Shown here piece after piece: positions 45,097-58,713 of a stretch of 64,000 bases of DNA. Each line of letters begins with the position of its first letter. Position 1 is the first letter of the stretch. Position numbers and translations under genes: made by a program. Source of the stretch: Cylicocyclus nassatus (lineage: Eukaryota; Nematoda; Chromadorea; Rhabditida; Strongylidae); the NCBI GenBank assembly GCA_958299035.1, contig CATQJL010000223.1, positions 15,843,742-15,907,741 on the forward strand, written 5' to 3'. Below the pieces are notes generated by a model that was not told the origin of the DNA, made no database searches, and saw only the letters and a list, made by a program, of their open reading frames with translations.

Positions 45097-45926
45097 TCAT
45101 AATTGTAGGTCGTACTGTAGTGCTATACTATTTGATTGACTTTCAAAATCTTGAAAAGAGACAACTACTTATGACTGAACTTTTGTTTGAACTCAGTCAT
45201 TGAATTTGAAAATTTGGTGGCCTTTTTTGAGTATAACAGGTGATGATAGTTTGCGAATAAGATAAGAGAAAGAAGTTTACTCTGACAACCCCGCTCGCTT
45301 ATGGTTCACGAGTATTTATATGAATTACAAATTATGCAGAATCTCGCTATATGGGCGAAATATTAGGTTTGCATTGAATATAGCAGACGAAATGGTAATC
45401 AGAACTATAATCGTCTAACACCACTCGTCAGCCAAGGCCACAAAGATTATTTGCTACGGCGGGTCTTGAGCGGTTGGACACGAGCACACCTCAAACTTAG
45501 GTAATTAAACTTTAACAGAAAAACAAATAACAACAAACACGGATAGAACAAATAACAAATTATGTTACTAAATGGTGAACTACGAATAGGAATGATATGA
45601 TTGAAAGAAGGCACAAATATAATATATGAGTGAAGTAACCTTAGAATATCGAGCGAGAGTCGTACATATGAATAATTCTGACTGTGCACAGTCAGCTATA
45701 TATGCGTGATCACATCATCAAGCCACAGCTGCGCGCGACATCCTACTTTTAGCTAAAAACATGAGCAATTCACATCTGATGCTAACATCTGCGAACTCTT
45801 CCAGTAGCAAAAACGATGCAAGCTACTGAATTCATCGATGCTGTGCAACTGGCAAAGTCTCACTAGGCTACATGCATGAAAGGAGTTTGCATATTCTAAG
45901 GGAGAAAGGAACAATACGAACTGCGT

Positions 45927-46876
45927 TCGTGGTGTAATAAGTTCTGTCCCATTTCTTCCTTTCATTTTTCTTTTTTTTCTTAAAATTTTGAACGGTATTT
46001 CACAGAATGCATATATGCGTTTGGAAGCTCTAAGCCTGCTCTACCAAAATGTTCGCTTCAGTTTCCCAAATCAGCGATCTGAAAGAGTTGTCCAGCATTA
46101 AATTTGGGAAATCAAAAACGAGAAACCCTTCTCCACAATTACATTGAGTCGCCCTTCAAATAAGTCAAAATGCGTGCGAAACAGCAGGAAAGAACTGCTG
46201 TGAGTAAAGAATGAACACTAGGGCTTCTGCAGCGGTTCAAATGTGCCAAAAAGTTTCGAAAATTATTTTTGTTGAATCTAGAAATGTCTTATAGCTAATG
46301 TCTCCTATTGTCTCTTTCAAGGTTGACGGCATTTGAAGGAACGCACGGCAAATGGATAGTCCAGGAAAGACAGAAAGGATGGTTTATGGCTACAGAATCA
46401 TCAAATTCATAGGTTATTTATTCAAAATTTTAGAGTTTGGGGGTCACATGGCTTAGGTACGTGAGATGAGGATGCCTCCACAAAGTCTTGCTTATTGGAT
46501 TTTCAAAAGTGACTCTGAAAAGTCGGTAGGAGGAAGGAAAGAAGTACAAACAACGACAGTAGTAACATAAAAGTCCAATAGGTTTTTTGTTGTCAAGCTT
46601 GTCGAATAAATTCTACCAACGAAAAACGGGAATGTTTGGACAGAAAAAAAGAGGTCGAAAATGGAATTTCCGCCCCTCGAATTTGTTTTAATGCTAAAAA
46701 ATCTTCAAACTTTTCTGCTTAGTTGGGGCTTGACGCATATGAATCTGCGGATCAGACCAATTTTTAGAGCTTTCAAATGCATATATATTGCATATATACA
46801 TGCTGCAAAACACGGTGCAAAGTACTGAGAAAAATTTGAAGGACAAAATGGGACAGAAGTTATTACATAACCTAAT
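45927..46876. mobile_element. Mariner-type element, non-autonomous
   Basis: TGTAATAAGTTCTGTCCCAT at the left faces its inverse at the right (ATGGGACAGAAGTTATTACA-TAACCTAA). About 0.95 kb with no transposase. Left edge less conserved. Confidence 0.55.
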
Positions 46877-47895
46877 AATAATATTTAGAACACAAGTCCT
46901 AAAAAAAATGCAAAAAAATTGATAATGCTTAGAGCAGCGTTTCAATCTCATTTTTTCCTCATTGTATATGATTTAAGCGGTGTTGTATCGCACACAAATC
47001 ATAGTTCAAGCAATATCAAAATTCGTAAATGAAAATTTGAAAATTACAACTCCTCGTAGGTCTTATCAACACAAATTTATTTTGGTCAAAAAGCGTAGTT
47101 CACAGTAAATTAGGAAAACTCTGGGCCGTTGAGCATTTGGATTAAGAGTTGGAAAGACGCAATATAAGTGTTTGCCTTCAACAGGTTCTGTTGCCGCCAT
47201 ATGACAATGATGAATTTAGCTTTGAGAATAATTAGAAAGAGTAAGATTTTCTCCTTCTGAATTGAAAAATTTCGTGAAACTCATCGGATTTGGAGGAAAT
47301 TATGGAATCTGGAAAACTTTTTGGACAAGACTTATGTTTCAACCAAATAGAATAATTCTTTAAAAAAATTAAATTAGCTTTCAGAAGGTTGTTAGGTATG
47401 GGATACAAGCTATGTGTGTTCTTTTTTTCATAATTTCAGAATCGCAAGCTTTAAAGGACTTAGAGGGGTCCAAAAATCTCTGAAATGCTGGCTATCATAC
47501 GCAAATTCAAACCATGTCCCACCCTTCCTCCGGCATTTTTTCTTGAACTCCACATATTAGCACCTCTATTAAACACCCCATCATTTTTTATGAGGTGTCC
47601 GACTACGTCAAAATTTGCTGGATATCGATTATGAAGCACTATGTGGGAGTAGTATGTAGCTAACAAGCTGAATTCCCAATGGCTTTGCACTTTTCTTTGA
47701 TTCTTGGCTGCACTCTACCTCGCTGAATTCAACCTATGAGGGGGCAAAAAAAGTGACCTCCACCCGCTACATGAACAATATATGTTTTGAAAACAAGTAG
47801 AGCAAAGTAGAGATCGAGATTCAGCAATATTATATAAAATGTGTTAATGTCTCAAGATACTGCAGCAGATCGGCCTTTTGCAAGTGCAAAAAATG

Positions 47896-48898
47896 TTAGG
47901 TGGGTCCCGAAGTTCATGCTATTTTTTAGAGCTATTCTGAAATCGTTCAGAATGATGATAGACAAATCTTTCAAAACTATTCGATGCAGAATTTCTTCCT
48001 CTTTCCAGCAGCTATGCTATCATTGTGACTGCTTCGACGAGCGCTGAGATAATTGCCGAAAAATAGAACCCTTCATTTTGACCATGTCTGACTTTTGCTA
48101 ATTTTCAAAATTTTCATTTTAGACTTTCGAAGGTGCTCTAGTAATTACCTAAAAAGGCAAACCTTTTTCGAGTTAATGCAATTTTTTATATTTTATGAGC
48201 TTCCTCTTTAGAATTCTGCTGTATTATTTTACTAGAGCACTGAAATTTGGAGAACTCGCGTGAGATATAGTTGCACCAAACACTGCGAAATCCCCAAAAT
48301 ATTGAAGTTTTGAAACTCGGTTATCACTATCACCAGTTTTACGAAGTAAATGAGCAATTATGGCGTGAAAATGGATAGATTTTGGAGATTCGATTACACC
48401 TTGCGCACCCGAAAAATTGGGAAGTACAGCAATTTTGTCTACAAAAGTCGCATGTTTTGCGAAGAAAAACTAGCTTTCAGAGAGAGGAGAAAGAAATGCA
48501 TCGAATGGTACCTAAACTGTCCAACGTCTGATATTTTGCGAGATTAGAATGAGCCAAACATAAAATTTGGTCACTTAAGAAAACATATTTCAGTAATTCT
48601 AGAAAGCATGCCAGAGAAATGCAAAAAATCCCATTAATTTGCAAAGGGTTTGCCTTATCAAGAGGTTATTAGGGCATTTCAAAAAGTCTAAAATGAAAAT
48701 TCTGAAATTTAGCGAAAGTTAGACATGATAAAAATGAAAGATTCTAGTTATCGGCAATTTTCTAGTCACAATGATAGCATGGCTGCTGGAAAGGGAAAGA
48801 AATTCTGCATCAAATAGTATTTGAAAAATTTGTCTATCATCATTCCAAACGATTTCAGAATAGATTTAAAAACGGCAAGAACTTTCGGACCCCCCTAA
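47896..48898. mobile_element. Mariner-type foldback element, relative of 37189-38208
   Basis: The ends TTAGGTGGGTCCCGAAGTTC / ACTTTCGGACCCCCCTAA with arms containing AGCTATTCTGAAATCGTT in both orientations. Interior blocks are shared with the 37 kb element although the tips differ. Confidence 0.65.
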
Positions 48899-49531
48899 TA
48901 TTTGCAGAGATTCGGTTCGGTAGCACTAAATTTGAATAATCAGATGAAAATTCGTACAAAGTAGGTTTTACTCACAATTCAAATCATATACGGGCTTAAA
49001 ATCAATGTTATGTTATCTTTTCGACATATAAGCTTCTCGCATCAATCAGAAATTATGAAAGATTATTTTTGCTATAATTTGATGGTTTACAACTTTTGAC
49101 TTAAATTTGTTCTACCGTCGCTTATCTCTGCCAAAAAACCCAAAAAAGCCAGCGAGGTTTGTAAAAAGTTACCAAAAACGTCGAATTGCAAACCCTGACC
49201 CTGACTTAACCCTGACGTCATCTACCGTATGCTAGTGCGAGATATTTTCTCAGCGAGTTTTTGTCCAAACCATGACTTAAGAATGACGCTATCCATTTGC
49301 AAACTATTTCTAGCTTTTTAGTGCTAATGTGCATCAAATGACATTTTATTTCTCATGCGTTTAGTTTCCTGTCATGAGTCATGTAATTTTATCAAATTCA
49401 GCAACTTCTGAATGTGTGATGACGCGGGCGGGTTCCGCCCCCGTCCTCCCCTCAGGCATGAGCCGGACGCCTACGTAAGCGTCACAAGAAGCTAAATTTA
49501 GATTAGTAACTCAGGACTCAATTGTAATAAG

Positions 49532-49795
49532 TTACCCCACACTGGTGGAGCAGGTGTTCCCATATACGCATGATACGCCTGTCGCAACCCCTTCTCCCCC
49601 CCCCCCCACGCCACGAAAGGACGTTGACGACGTCATCGACGGTGGCGGAAGGGGCGACGTTGCCACCCCTTCCGTCACCGGCGTCGTCGACGACGTCGCC
49701 TCAGCTTCGCCCGCCGCTGAAGCACCCTCTCTCACAAAACCCGCGAGGGGCGGAGCAGGAGCACCGAGCGAGCCGGCCGGGGGCTCGTATTGATT
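49532..49795 (-). CDS. Candidate C-terminal exon of a long-intron minus-strand gene
   Basis: After a CGTCAG acceptor the minus strand reads NQYEPPAGSLGAPAPPLAGF and on through a Ser/Thr/Pro/Gly-rich stretch. A 12-base G run near 49600 makes the frame after it uncertain: as given it stops at 49532, but a one-base slip leads to PAPPVWGNLLQLSPELLI and a stop near 49496. GC content is far above the surroundings. The plus strand is also open in two frames (for example ARIDSDDSLARVLIWREVVK), so coding strand is not settled. Confidence 0.3.
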   Translation of the reverse strand, partial: NQYEPPAGSLGAPAPPLAGFVREGASAAGEAEATSSTTPVTEGVATSPLPPPSMTSSTSFRGVGGGGEGVATGVSCVYGNTCSTSVG

Positions 49796-49847
49796 CTGAC
49801 GACTCACTTGCTCGTGTGCTTATATGGCGAGAGGTGGTTAAGGGCAC

Positions 49848-49926
49848 ATGCAGCCCACCTATCTAGTCATCACAGTATTCGCCTTATGCTGCACCCTTAA
49901 CACTGTTAACTCGCTGTTACTATACG
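49848..49926 (+). CDS. Candidate first exon encoding a signal peptide
   Basis: ATG at 49848 encodes MQPTYLVITVFALCCTLNTV followed by NSLLLY, an excellent signal peptide, and the exon stops at a perfect GTATGT donor with one base left over. Downstream exons were not identified; the next kilobases have no convincing partner. If real, a secreted or membrane-protein gene begins here and runs right. Confidence 0.45.
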
Positions 49927-50049
49927 GTATGTTTATTGATACAGTATGGTTTATTGATATTTCAACTGCAAAAATACTGTATCATACCCAAAAGTATAAT
50001 TTTTGCCCTTTCATTGGCTATTCGTGTTCAGTAGGTAACGCTTAGAATT

Positions 50050-53000
50050 ATTCGATGACAAAAATCAATAATGTATTGATCAGCCAATCACAGCTTGATC
50101 AATACGGTAGCCTACCGTAATTGCGCGATCATATTCGCCTGCGCGCAGGCGTTACGGTATGACGTCATTTACCGCGGGGATTGGCAGAACAGTGCATTGC
50201 AATTGGAAATTTGACGTTTTCACTACTTTTTCAAATTAATGTCATTCTATATTCACAAACTATTGTCTGTAGATACTGTAGGTGTACGGTAGCGAAGCTG
50301 AGAATTGATAACCATGCTCATTCAAAGATTTGCGCTGAGATACTGCATTCCAAATTATCGTGTTTTTAACAATAATTATTTGTGTGTAAATTTTATAAAC
50401 AATTTTTTCTTTGCTTTCTACGTCTCTTCACCGCGCTTGTGAATCATACTGTAGGCGTACGGTAACAAAGCCAAAAATTGTGAAAATCCACAAAAGTCCC
50501 TGCTCTCGATTTTTTTTCAAATTCTCACCTTAATCCTCGTCATTTTGATAGTTATTCTAGCGTAAACATTGGTCAAGAGGGTGATTAATGCTTGGCTAAT
50601 GTCGCGTACTTTCCACGGAAACGTACATAAAAGTGCACAATTACTTCCTATGTTTAATTAACATGAAAATAGCCTTATACGACAGTAATTATCCTTTCTA
50701 TTGTATAGATTCGCATCATTTCCTCATCGTTTTGCTTTTTTGTTTCTGTATGATAAATCTTGTCCGCTCTAATCTGTCCCTCTGGGGATAATAACTCGCC
50801 CAATCTCCGTCGGCGCTTCGTAATCGCTTATTTTCTTTGTTTACTGAGAGCTAAATGCTACATATTCTATCTAATAGAAGGGTTCCGCAGCGAAAACAGC
50901 TCTCTAAGCTTTCAAATATCCCATTTTCTCTAATTTCTCTCTCATTCTCTCCCTCAAGGGAAAATGTTTTCTCTCTTGGACTCCATCATTAACCAGCTCT
51001 TAATGCCAAATGCACATTTAGCGTCAAGAAAAAACACTGCCGAAGGGTGTTAATGATTGTTTGTCACGGAAATGGCGCTGATGTGCAGCAAGGCAAGCAA
51101 AGTCCGTAATTGCACATCACCAGAATATTGACGTTTGTTTTGCAAAGAATTGGTGGGGAGAGCATTTGAAAATTTGTGTAGTTTGTGCTTTTCAGAATTA
51201 GCGATGCAGGGCGCTTGCGAATTTTACTTTGAGAACAAATTCTGTAAAAAAATCCCTCAGAAAGGGGGACTCTTGGAAACTCACATTAAGAATACTTCCT
51301 AACTCTTTTTGAATTCTCCTATATTTGCCTTCTTTTTGAATGCATGTTATAATTCAACATTTCTCTGATCGCGAAAGTAGGGGATTTACCAGTACAGCTA
51401 GACATTCGTCTTAGTTTTATGACACATCTTATGAAAAAATTCCCATAAAAGGACTTTCTTGAGAAACAGCTTCAAGAAATATTGCTCATTTTATTGCTCC
51501 AGTTCTTACAACATTTCCTGAGATAAAACTATGGAAGTTAGTTTTTGAACATGACATTTTTTATTTTTTCCTTCTTCTTTTTACTTTCTTTCTTTACAAA
51601 CATCACCTTCCCAACTACATATGAGAAGACTTGACCAAAAATCATTTTTACTCATTTTTATGCATTTTGAAAGTCTGACGCAAGTGCTTTCAGCGAAATT
51701 CGCTTAATCCATGCGATAAGCCTTAGATTACAGTATCGCGTGCGTTCCAGCTCAGCTATATGTTCTCTTTTTGGTTAACTGCGATATAACATGTGCTCCT
51801 TAGGGCTCCCTAGGGCTCAAATAAGTTTTTGTTGAGTTATGAGAATGTAATAACAAAATTAATGAATTTTTATGATAATTACTATTCTCTTTTATGTCTT
51901 CCTTATTGCACAAAACGAATTCAAATTTGAGCAACTTTTTTCTCCCTTAACGAAAATTGCCAATAAAGAACTCGTGTTTTCGCCTAGTGTCACATTCTAT
52001 GGATGTTTTCCTCCTCCTCCCCCCCCCCCCCCTCCCCTCCTGACCTTTTAGTGCTGTGTGATGTAAAAGATACTTCCTCCTCATTATAGCAGTCTTAATT
52101 GGGCACACGTCTACGCATTCGCGATTGATGCGTTTAAGTATGTGATATCTGTACAAGGCAGACGCTCATAGGCTCATAGGCAGCGACTCATAGGCATCGG
52201 CGAGAGCGACGAAGGACTTCCATACTTGTACACTCGGAACAATTTACGATTTATATGGGGCTGATAAACATTAAACAGTAAATAGTAAACATTAGGGTCA
52301 ATGGAATCCACCGTCTAACTAGGGGGCGGGATTAGTACGAAAAGGAGTGTGGCGCAACCGGTGCAAGATAACTTCTCATTGACTGAGTTTGTTCCATTGG
52401 AGCCGAGGGAAGATAATAAATTTTTGCACAATACGGATTGCAGCGTCTTTGAGTAGCCCCTCAATTTTTACTCTCTACCATCATCCTCCTTACCTATCTA
52501 GCACGAATGCTTCCAAAAATGCAGTTTGCAGTCAATTTTTCTGTTGCTCAATTTGGCTTTAAAAATTTCAGGCGCCAGCAAGAGCTAGCAAAATTTGCTC
52601 AATTACGACTATGAGAAAAGGGAAAATTATTTATTAGCTTCAGTGCAGAAACTTGAGTTTCCATGTTGTAATTAGTATTCAAAGCTCAAATTTCTGCACT
52701 AGCTAATGAATAATTCTTTTTTTCTCATAGACGTAATCAAGCAAATTTTGCTAGCTCTTGCTAACGCCGGGAATTTTTACAACAAAATCAACAACAGAAG
52801 AATTAACTAACAAACAGCAAATGTTAGCTGTCCTTAACTTTATTTTGCTTACCAAGAATGAAAAAAGACTTCCTTCCTTCCACAATTTAAGTTCCATATA
52901 TTAGCAGATGTGACAACATTCAATGACGTCATTATTTTATATTAAAATAGCTAGACATATCCCATAGCAACCTAATTGAATTTCCTTTATGTGACATCAT

Positions 53001-55017
53001 ATGAGACTCTAATTAACTTCTGCAGAGCCCTTAACCTTTTTTTGCAAGTCCCCCCCCCCTGTACCTCTGTAGATTTTGCTAATTAGACTTTCTTCAACTG
53101 TTTGCATTCCTTTGCTTTCAATGTGACGTCACTAACGACATCACAGTTCATTGGAGTTAACTCTCGTTTGTGTGATTGCGGAATATCCTAAACGACTCTG
53201 ACGTCATTTGCGTCTATTCATAGTGACACTGCGGGAAAAGGGCAGAATGTCCGGGAAAGGGGGGAGGGGACTGGGATCGGTGAAGCAGAATTCCTGCACT
53301 TTATGAATGCGAAGAAATAGTGCCAAATTTTTGATTTAGAATTTGTTGAAATCCAAAAATAATTTGGATAGGGGGGGGGGGTAATTCAAAGTCTCGACGA
53401 TTGATATAAAATGATATCAGCAAATGCACAAAAAATTTGATGAGAGATAAGAAGAATGAATAAATTGGGTATGAATGAATGAATGAATGAATGAATGAAT
53501 GAATGAACCAATGAATGAATGGATGAGTGACGTTTGCAAACTGAACTTCCACCATTTTTCTTCCCGGGACCATCCCTTCCACATAAAAACTTCCACCAAT
53601 TGCCCCTAGAGACAAATTGCTGGAAGTGATGTGCACATTTTTTGCCGCGCTTCCCCTCTCCCTTCATCGTTAATGGATGCGATTTGATTACAGCTGTAAG
53701 AAGAGTCGTCGAAGGCAAAAGAAGTATCAATGAGGAAGGTGGGGGGGGGAGGAAATTACAATTTCCTTCATTTTCCTTCCAGATGTAGTAGCACAGTGGT
53801 CGATTGATTTTAGAAAAAATAAAATCAAAGGAAAAAAGTAAATACCGACCACTCCAAGAAGATTTCATGCTTTTTCAAGGATCTGGGGGGAGAATAACAT
53901 CATTTTTATGGGGTTATTCTTCATTTTCCGCCATATCATATTTGAGAACGTCAAAGCTTAACCGAGATGATTACCTTTTTATCCCTCAATGAATCGCCCA
54001 TACTTGCAATTCAATTGCAACTTCTCACATTTCTTATTTCACCTTTTGAATCCATAGAAAAGTGACCATGTTCCTTTCTCCCCTCCTTAGCTTTCTGCTA
54101 AGTTTTCTGAATCTAATTGAGACCTCGAGATTTACTAGGATAATCCATTCATCGCGTGGGGCTTTGAATAAGTGCCTTTAAATGTACTTTCTGAAAGGGT
54201 GAAGGAGCTTCAGTGTAACTCCCTGGATGTGGGCGATTTGGGTGGGTGGTGGGGCAAAGTCCTTGCTGAGCCGCTTATGGGCCCATCTTCATCTGAACAT
54301 AAATATGACATCAAATTAGGCTAAAATTGTACAAGTAAGAGGAGCTGAGGTTTGGGGCTGAAGTCGATATTGTATTTGTGTATGATAATTTTGAGCTCAA
54401 AAATTTTTTCAATTCAAAAGTTGTAAAAAAGGTTCGAATTATTGTTTTATTTGAAGCTAGCAGTAGTGCTGATGTTATCAATAATTGGGTAGTAATAAGT
54501 AGTAACAATAATACCAATGATTCAGGAAGCACTCCAAAGTTTTTTTGGAAGTTTGCTCAATGCGACGCCCCTTTCTCGAAAGATTTCATACCCCCCAGAA
54601 AACTGAAATTGCCATCGGAGTAATTGAGATTGTGCAGTTTTTGAAGACTTTCATGTATGTTTTTTTTCGGATGCATTGCGCGAATTTTTTTTTTGAGATT
54701 TTTGCTTACGCCATGCCCTCTTTTAGAAAAAATTTTGTGCCCCCAAAAAAATTCCTAAGCCGCCGCGATAATAGTGGGGGGAAGGGGGTGGAAGAGGGAG
54801 GCGGATATAAGAGTAAGCTGGACGTACAACGTTTCGGAACTATATCGTATGTTTGAAGGGTTGCAACTGTCGAGCTTTCCCCCTTGTTTTTCTTTTCCCC
54901 GTTCCTTCGCGGAATGTATCTCCCCCCCCCCCCCTTGAAAGCAATGAATATTCAAAAAGGCGTCTTATTGACTTTGCTAATTCATATGTGGTTTACGGCA
55001 GTGGCTGGCTCGCTCAC
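50050..55017. other. Long non-coding-looking interval
   Basis: Contains (TGAA)n at about 53470-53520, long C or G runs (52018, 53050, 53369, 54922), repeated GATGACGTCA/ATGACATCA-like sites and CTACAGTA/ACGGTA motifs. It looks like the intron or upstream region of a large gene. I see no well-supported exon. Confidence 0.4.
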
Positions 55018-55293
55018 TGGGAATCGTATAGTTGATAAAGAAATGAAGCCAGTAATGCTGTTTTGGCTCTACTCGACGCTGTATTGGCCGTGAGGCCTAT
55101 GGGGCTGTCGTCGTCCATCTCGGACGGGCTATGAAGCCACGCACACACACACACCCTTTCCTGGAATTAACAACAACTATAGTGCTTGGCTGGATGGGAG
55201 ACAGAGAAGTTATCGTGCTGGGTACAATTTGTGATAGTTGTCCGAGTTTTGTAGGGTACAAATTCATGTCTATTGACGAAGTGGATAGAACGG
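55018..55293 (-). CDS. Candidate Ser/Thr-rich minus-strand exons
   Basis: From a CGATTTTTAG acceptor at 55294 the minus strand reads VLSTSSIDMNLYPTKLGQLS... to a (GT)n run. A further segment 55128-55018 (SEMDDDSPIGLTANTASSRA...) ends at a GTGAGC donor, and the phases match. The intervening (GT)n-containing 26 bp is too short for a normal intron, so either the run is mis-sized or one exon is false. The plus strand is open too: ATG at 54943 gives a signal-like MNIQKGVLLTLLIHMWFTAV, and 55131-55316 is open. Strand therefore uncertain. Confidence 0.3.
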
Positions 55294-55984
55294 CTAAAAA
55301 TCGTATGAGCTCTTGAGCCTCACCCCTCAAGTAGGGGTCTCTCAGTGGCGATACAATTTTCTCTGGAGGGGGGGGGGGAGAGAGGGACAGAGGGAGATGA
55401 AGGAGCAGGTACTATCAGTGAATGGACATGACGTCGATCACGTTCTGCAGCCTTTTTGGGCTAATTAGCACATTTTTAGCAAACTGCAGCCTTGTATTTT
55501 CAGGAGGCGTGGCGGGAGCCAGCTCTTTGAAATTTTTTGCTGGGATCTCGTTTTCTTGTAAAATCCATAATAGATTTTGGTTATACAAATAAAAACAAAT
55601 TATTTGCGTTCCAAATCTTATGTAGACCAATATTTCCTCTCCTCATTCCCCCTAGGCCTTCCTAAAAGAAATGTGCCACTTATGCCTTAGCACTCTAGTA
55701 TCCGATTTCACAAAAAGATGTCTAGCTGCCCGCGCTCCCCCCCCCCCTTCCTCCTCCGACCCCGTTTCACCACTCGAGTCCAAAGCTCAAATAATTTATC
55801 ACTTGGCATGCTGCCAACATATGCAATATATCAAAATTCTAATCAAGCACATTAAACTTTACGCTTGTATAGCCTTGCGTGCTTGAGGCTGACGCAAGTG
55901 CGAGCCGAGAGAGAGGGAAATATGAGTGTAAAAAAAGCTTAGTGAGGGATTTTCCCCAGCGAGTTAGATCCATTTATTCCTAGC

Positions 55985-56745
55985 GGGGTACTGTAGCTAT
56001 CGGACTACCGTAATGCAGCTAGCAGTGATGTCATTGGACAGTACGCGCGGAGGCTTGAGGTGGAATTTGGTTACGGTTAGACGGCGTTAGTGATTTCGGC
56101 ATCTTAAGCTGTTATGAAACTTGAAAAATGAAAAAACTCAGGCAGCAAATCGATTTATTGACCGAAATCATGGTGTTCGTTGAGGGCGCTGTAGCCGTGT
56201 ACCGTAATCCGGCAGTGATGTCATTGGACAATACGTCAGTGGCGGGATGTGTACGCCTTGGATCTATTTGAGAGGAACGTCTAAGGATGTCCTTGATTAT
56301 AACTTTGAGATCGATTTATTGATTGATTTCAAGAACGAGTCCTCCCAAAGGTACATTAGTCCCATACCGTAACGAGGCAATGAATAGGACAGTGCATGCA
56401 TAGGTGTCGGATGCATTTGATTTTTTAGTTTGAGGCACTACTAACGTTGTTCAGAAAAACGAAGTTTCGAATAAATCGATGTATCGATTGATTTCATGAC
56501 GGAAGATCACTTGGGAGTACTGTAGGAGGTGCCATAGCGGCATGATGCCATGGACGTACGCGCTTGACTGTGATGAAGTTTGCTTTTTGGACTGTGCTCA
56601 TCAGAACGGGAGATTTCTGAAAAATCGATTTATCGATTAATTTCATTGCTGAGAGCAACCTAGGGGTTGCTGTAGTTACAGTAGCAGCTCAATGTGATTG
56701 GACAGTGAGCCTCAAGTGCGCGTTAAAATCGTTCAAAATTCTGCG
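55985..56745. repeat. Degenerate tandem repeat, about five units of 140-200 bp
   Basis: Each unit carries TACTGTAG/TACCGTAA-type motifs, then CAGTGATGTCATTGGACAGT or a variant, a spacer, and AATCGATTTATTGATTGATT-type sequence. Units begin near 55985, 56195, 56360, 56517 and 56675. Confidence 0.6.
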
Positions 56746-57096
56746 GCCCTTTTTGGTTCTAAAAACTCTTTTGTTGATTATTTTCGAAAATAAAGCCCTT
56801 GGACTATGACGTCATCGCCAGCCATTTTCAGAATAGCGCCATCCCATGGCATTAGAATAAGCGATGAGCTGTCGTCCTCGGCGAAAAGCCGATAAGGTCT
56901 CTTAGCATCATATTTCAAGTGATATCACTTTCCGTCTCCTTCACCCTCCCCTCCCCCCCCCCCCCCCCTCCCCCCGACAATCCCTCACCCCGCCCTCAGT
57001 CTTTGCCCTTCCCATTCACTCAAAATTCCCTTGCGATTGATTAAATTTCCCATGGATGGAATTACCCCCCCCCCCCCTCTGCGACCCCACGTTTAC

Positions 57097-57150
57097 GCCT
57101 ATTAGTCGGAAGACTCGTACTCTGCGTGTGTGAGTCGTTTAGTGGAATAG
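57097..57150 (-). CDS. Candidate internal exon, minus strand
   Basis: A 54-base segment between a TTTTCGTCGTCAG acceptor and a GTAAAC donor encodes IPLNDSHTQSTSLPTNR with one base left over. The phase fits the next exon downstream (55293). Ser/Thr-rich like the other candidates of this presumed gene. Confidence 0.35.
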
Positions 57151-58713
57151 CTGACGACGAAAACAACTGACTACTGAATATGTAATCATTATGCATGAGA
57201 AGTAGCAGTATAGAAAGTATGACATTTACGTGACACCTATTCAAAACGTGTCTAGAAATGCGTAAAACTCGTCCACAACAACAGCAATCACCTACAATGC
57301 ATCTCATCTCAAGCGTAGCTATTGATGAGCAACGGGAGCTTTGCTTTCCAATTAGAGCGCGATCTCCTCGCTAGACTCAAAGCCCGTGTGTAAATAGCCC
57401 GCTGGGGAGATCACAAGTTTTCGGGCGCTATTCTTGGACGAGTTTCCGGTTTCTGGGATGTTGAATACGTTGCGTAGGGACGAAAACTAAGGAGTGATAA
57501 ATTGCCGTAGGCCTTTTTCACACTCTGTTCAATATTGTTTCGAACAAACAATAGCTCCAAAGGGCGAGAGGCGAAAGGAAAGGGGGGAGGCGGGAAGAGA
57601 ATTAAGGATGTGATTTCTGACTTCTTAGCCTCATGACATCATCTGAGATTTTTGCAAAGAAGTGAAAGAAGTAAAAATTGCAAGCAAATTAGCAAAATCA
57701 GAGTTTCTAAGTTATGGCAATTGCATTTGGCAATTGCTAAAAGGCCCTTCAATGGTTCTTTGATGTTACCTGGTCTTGTTGAGCTTAAAAGCACTTTCCA
57801 ACTGGGACCCATTACTCTCGAACGATGAAGAATGGCAGTTAAAAAATAAACGAGCCTATTTGTGCGAGTTAATTGCTCAAAAGCATGAAGTGCTCTTGTT
57901 TTTCGTTTAAATAACTGGGTAGTTCTGTCAATCAATAATTGATCGATTTTTCTACCGTATAAAGCAGAGCTTGAGATGTGATGAGCAAAGTCTGGATTTG
58001 AATGGAAGTGGTGTAAATGAAGTGAAAACCTAAAACCACTTTACAGAGAATGACTTCAGCTGTTGGATGTTTTTGCACAGGAAGCTACAGTATGCCTACA
58101 GTATGCCGAGCAAAATTGTCAGCAACGGTTGTCTAAGCTTGTAGGTGCATAAAGGGTTTTATAACCTAAATCAGTTCTAAGGAAAGCTAAACTGAGATTT
58201 TTTGAAGCGTTTGTCTTTTCAATTACTTTACCATCAGCTGTTACAGTATACCCACCGTAATTAGCGAAGAAACGAACAAAAGTTGTCTTAAATTTTTGAG
58301 AGTGTTGCATATAATTATCGCAACCCAAGTTTGTTAAGGCTAATTTCTTGAGAAACGTAAATTATTTAGGTATTTTTTTCACCAATCAGTCTTGTGGTCA
58401 GCTGCTAATACCGTACACCTACAGTAAGATAATTCAGAAGCCCATTTCTTAACCATGCGAAGAGTCATTTGTATGCTATTTTATGACTTTATGTTATGCT
58501 AATCAAGTTGTACTACTTTTTATGGATGCATTAGCTATAAAACAAGTTACAACATTATTAAATTCCTTTCTACTGCTTATTACCGTAATCCAATCAATCG
58601 ATGACGTCACCATTAACCAGCAATGCTCCTTTTGCCCGCCGTTTTATAATATGCACATCCTCTCACCTCTACCCCCCCCCCCCTTTCGATGACGTCCTTG
58701 GGCTTATTCTTAC

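Noticed and set aside
47460..47690. Minus-strand 76-codon frame suspected to be a mariner transposase fragment
   Set aside because: I could not match it to a conserved transposase motif, and the other strand shows equal, broken similarity; left uncalled.
53301..53868. Frames of 60-160 codons on the minus strand
   Set aside because: Produced by the (TGAA)n microsatellite and poly-C/G tracts; no splice support.
57639..57935. 98-codon minus-strand frame and a 50-codon plus-strand frame (LSNWDPLLSNDEEWQLKNKR) in the same place
   Set aside because: Both look protein-like but neither has a usable acceptor or partner exon, so neither is called.
58119..58328. Minus-strand frame with NYGGYTVTADGKVIEKTNAS
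   Set aside because: It overlaps ACAGTA/ACCGTA repeat motifs and has no splice sites or partner exon.
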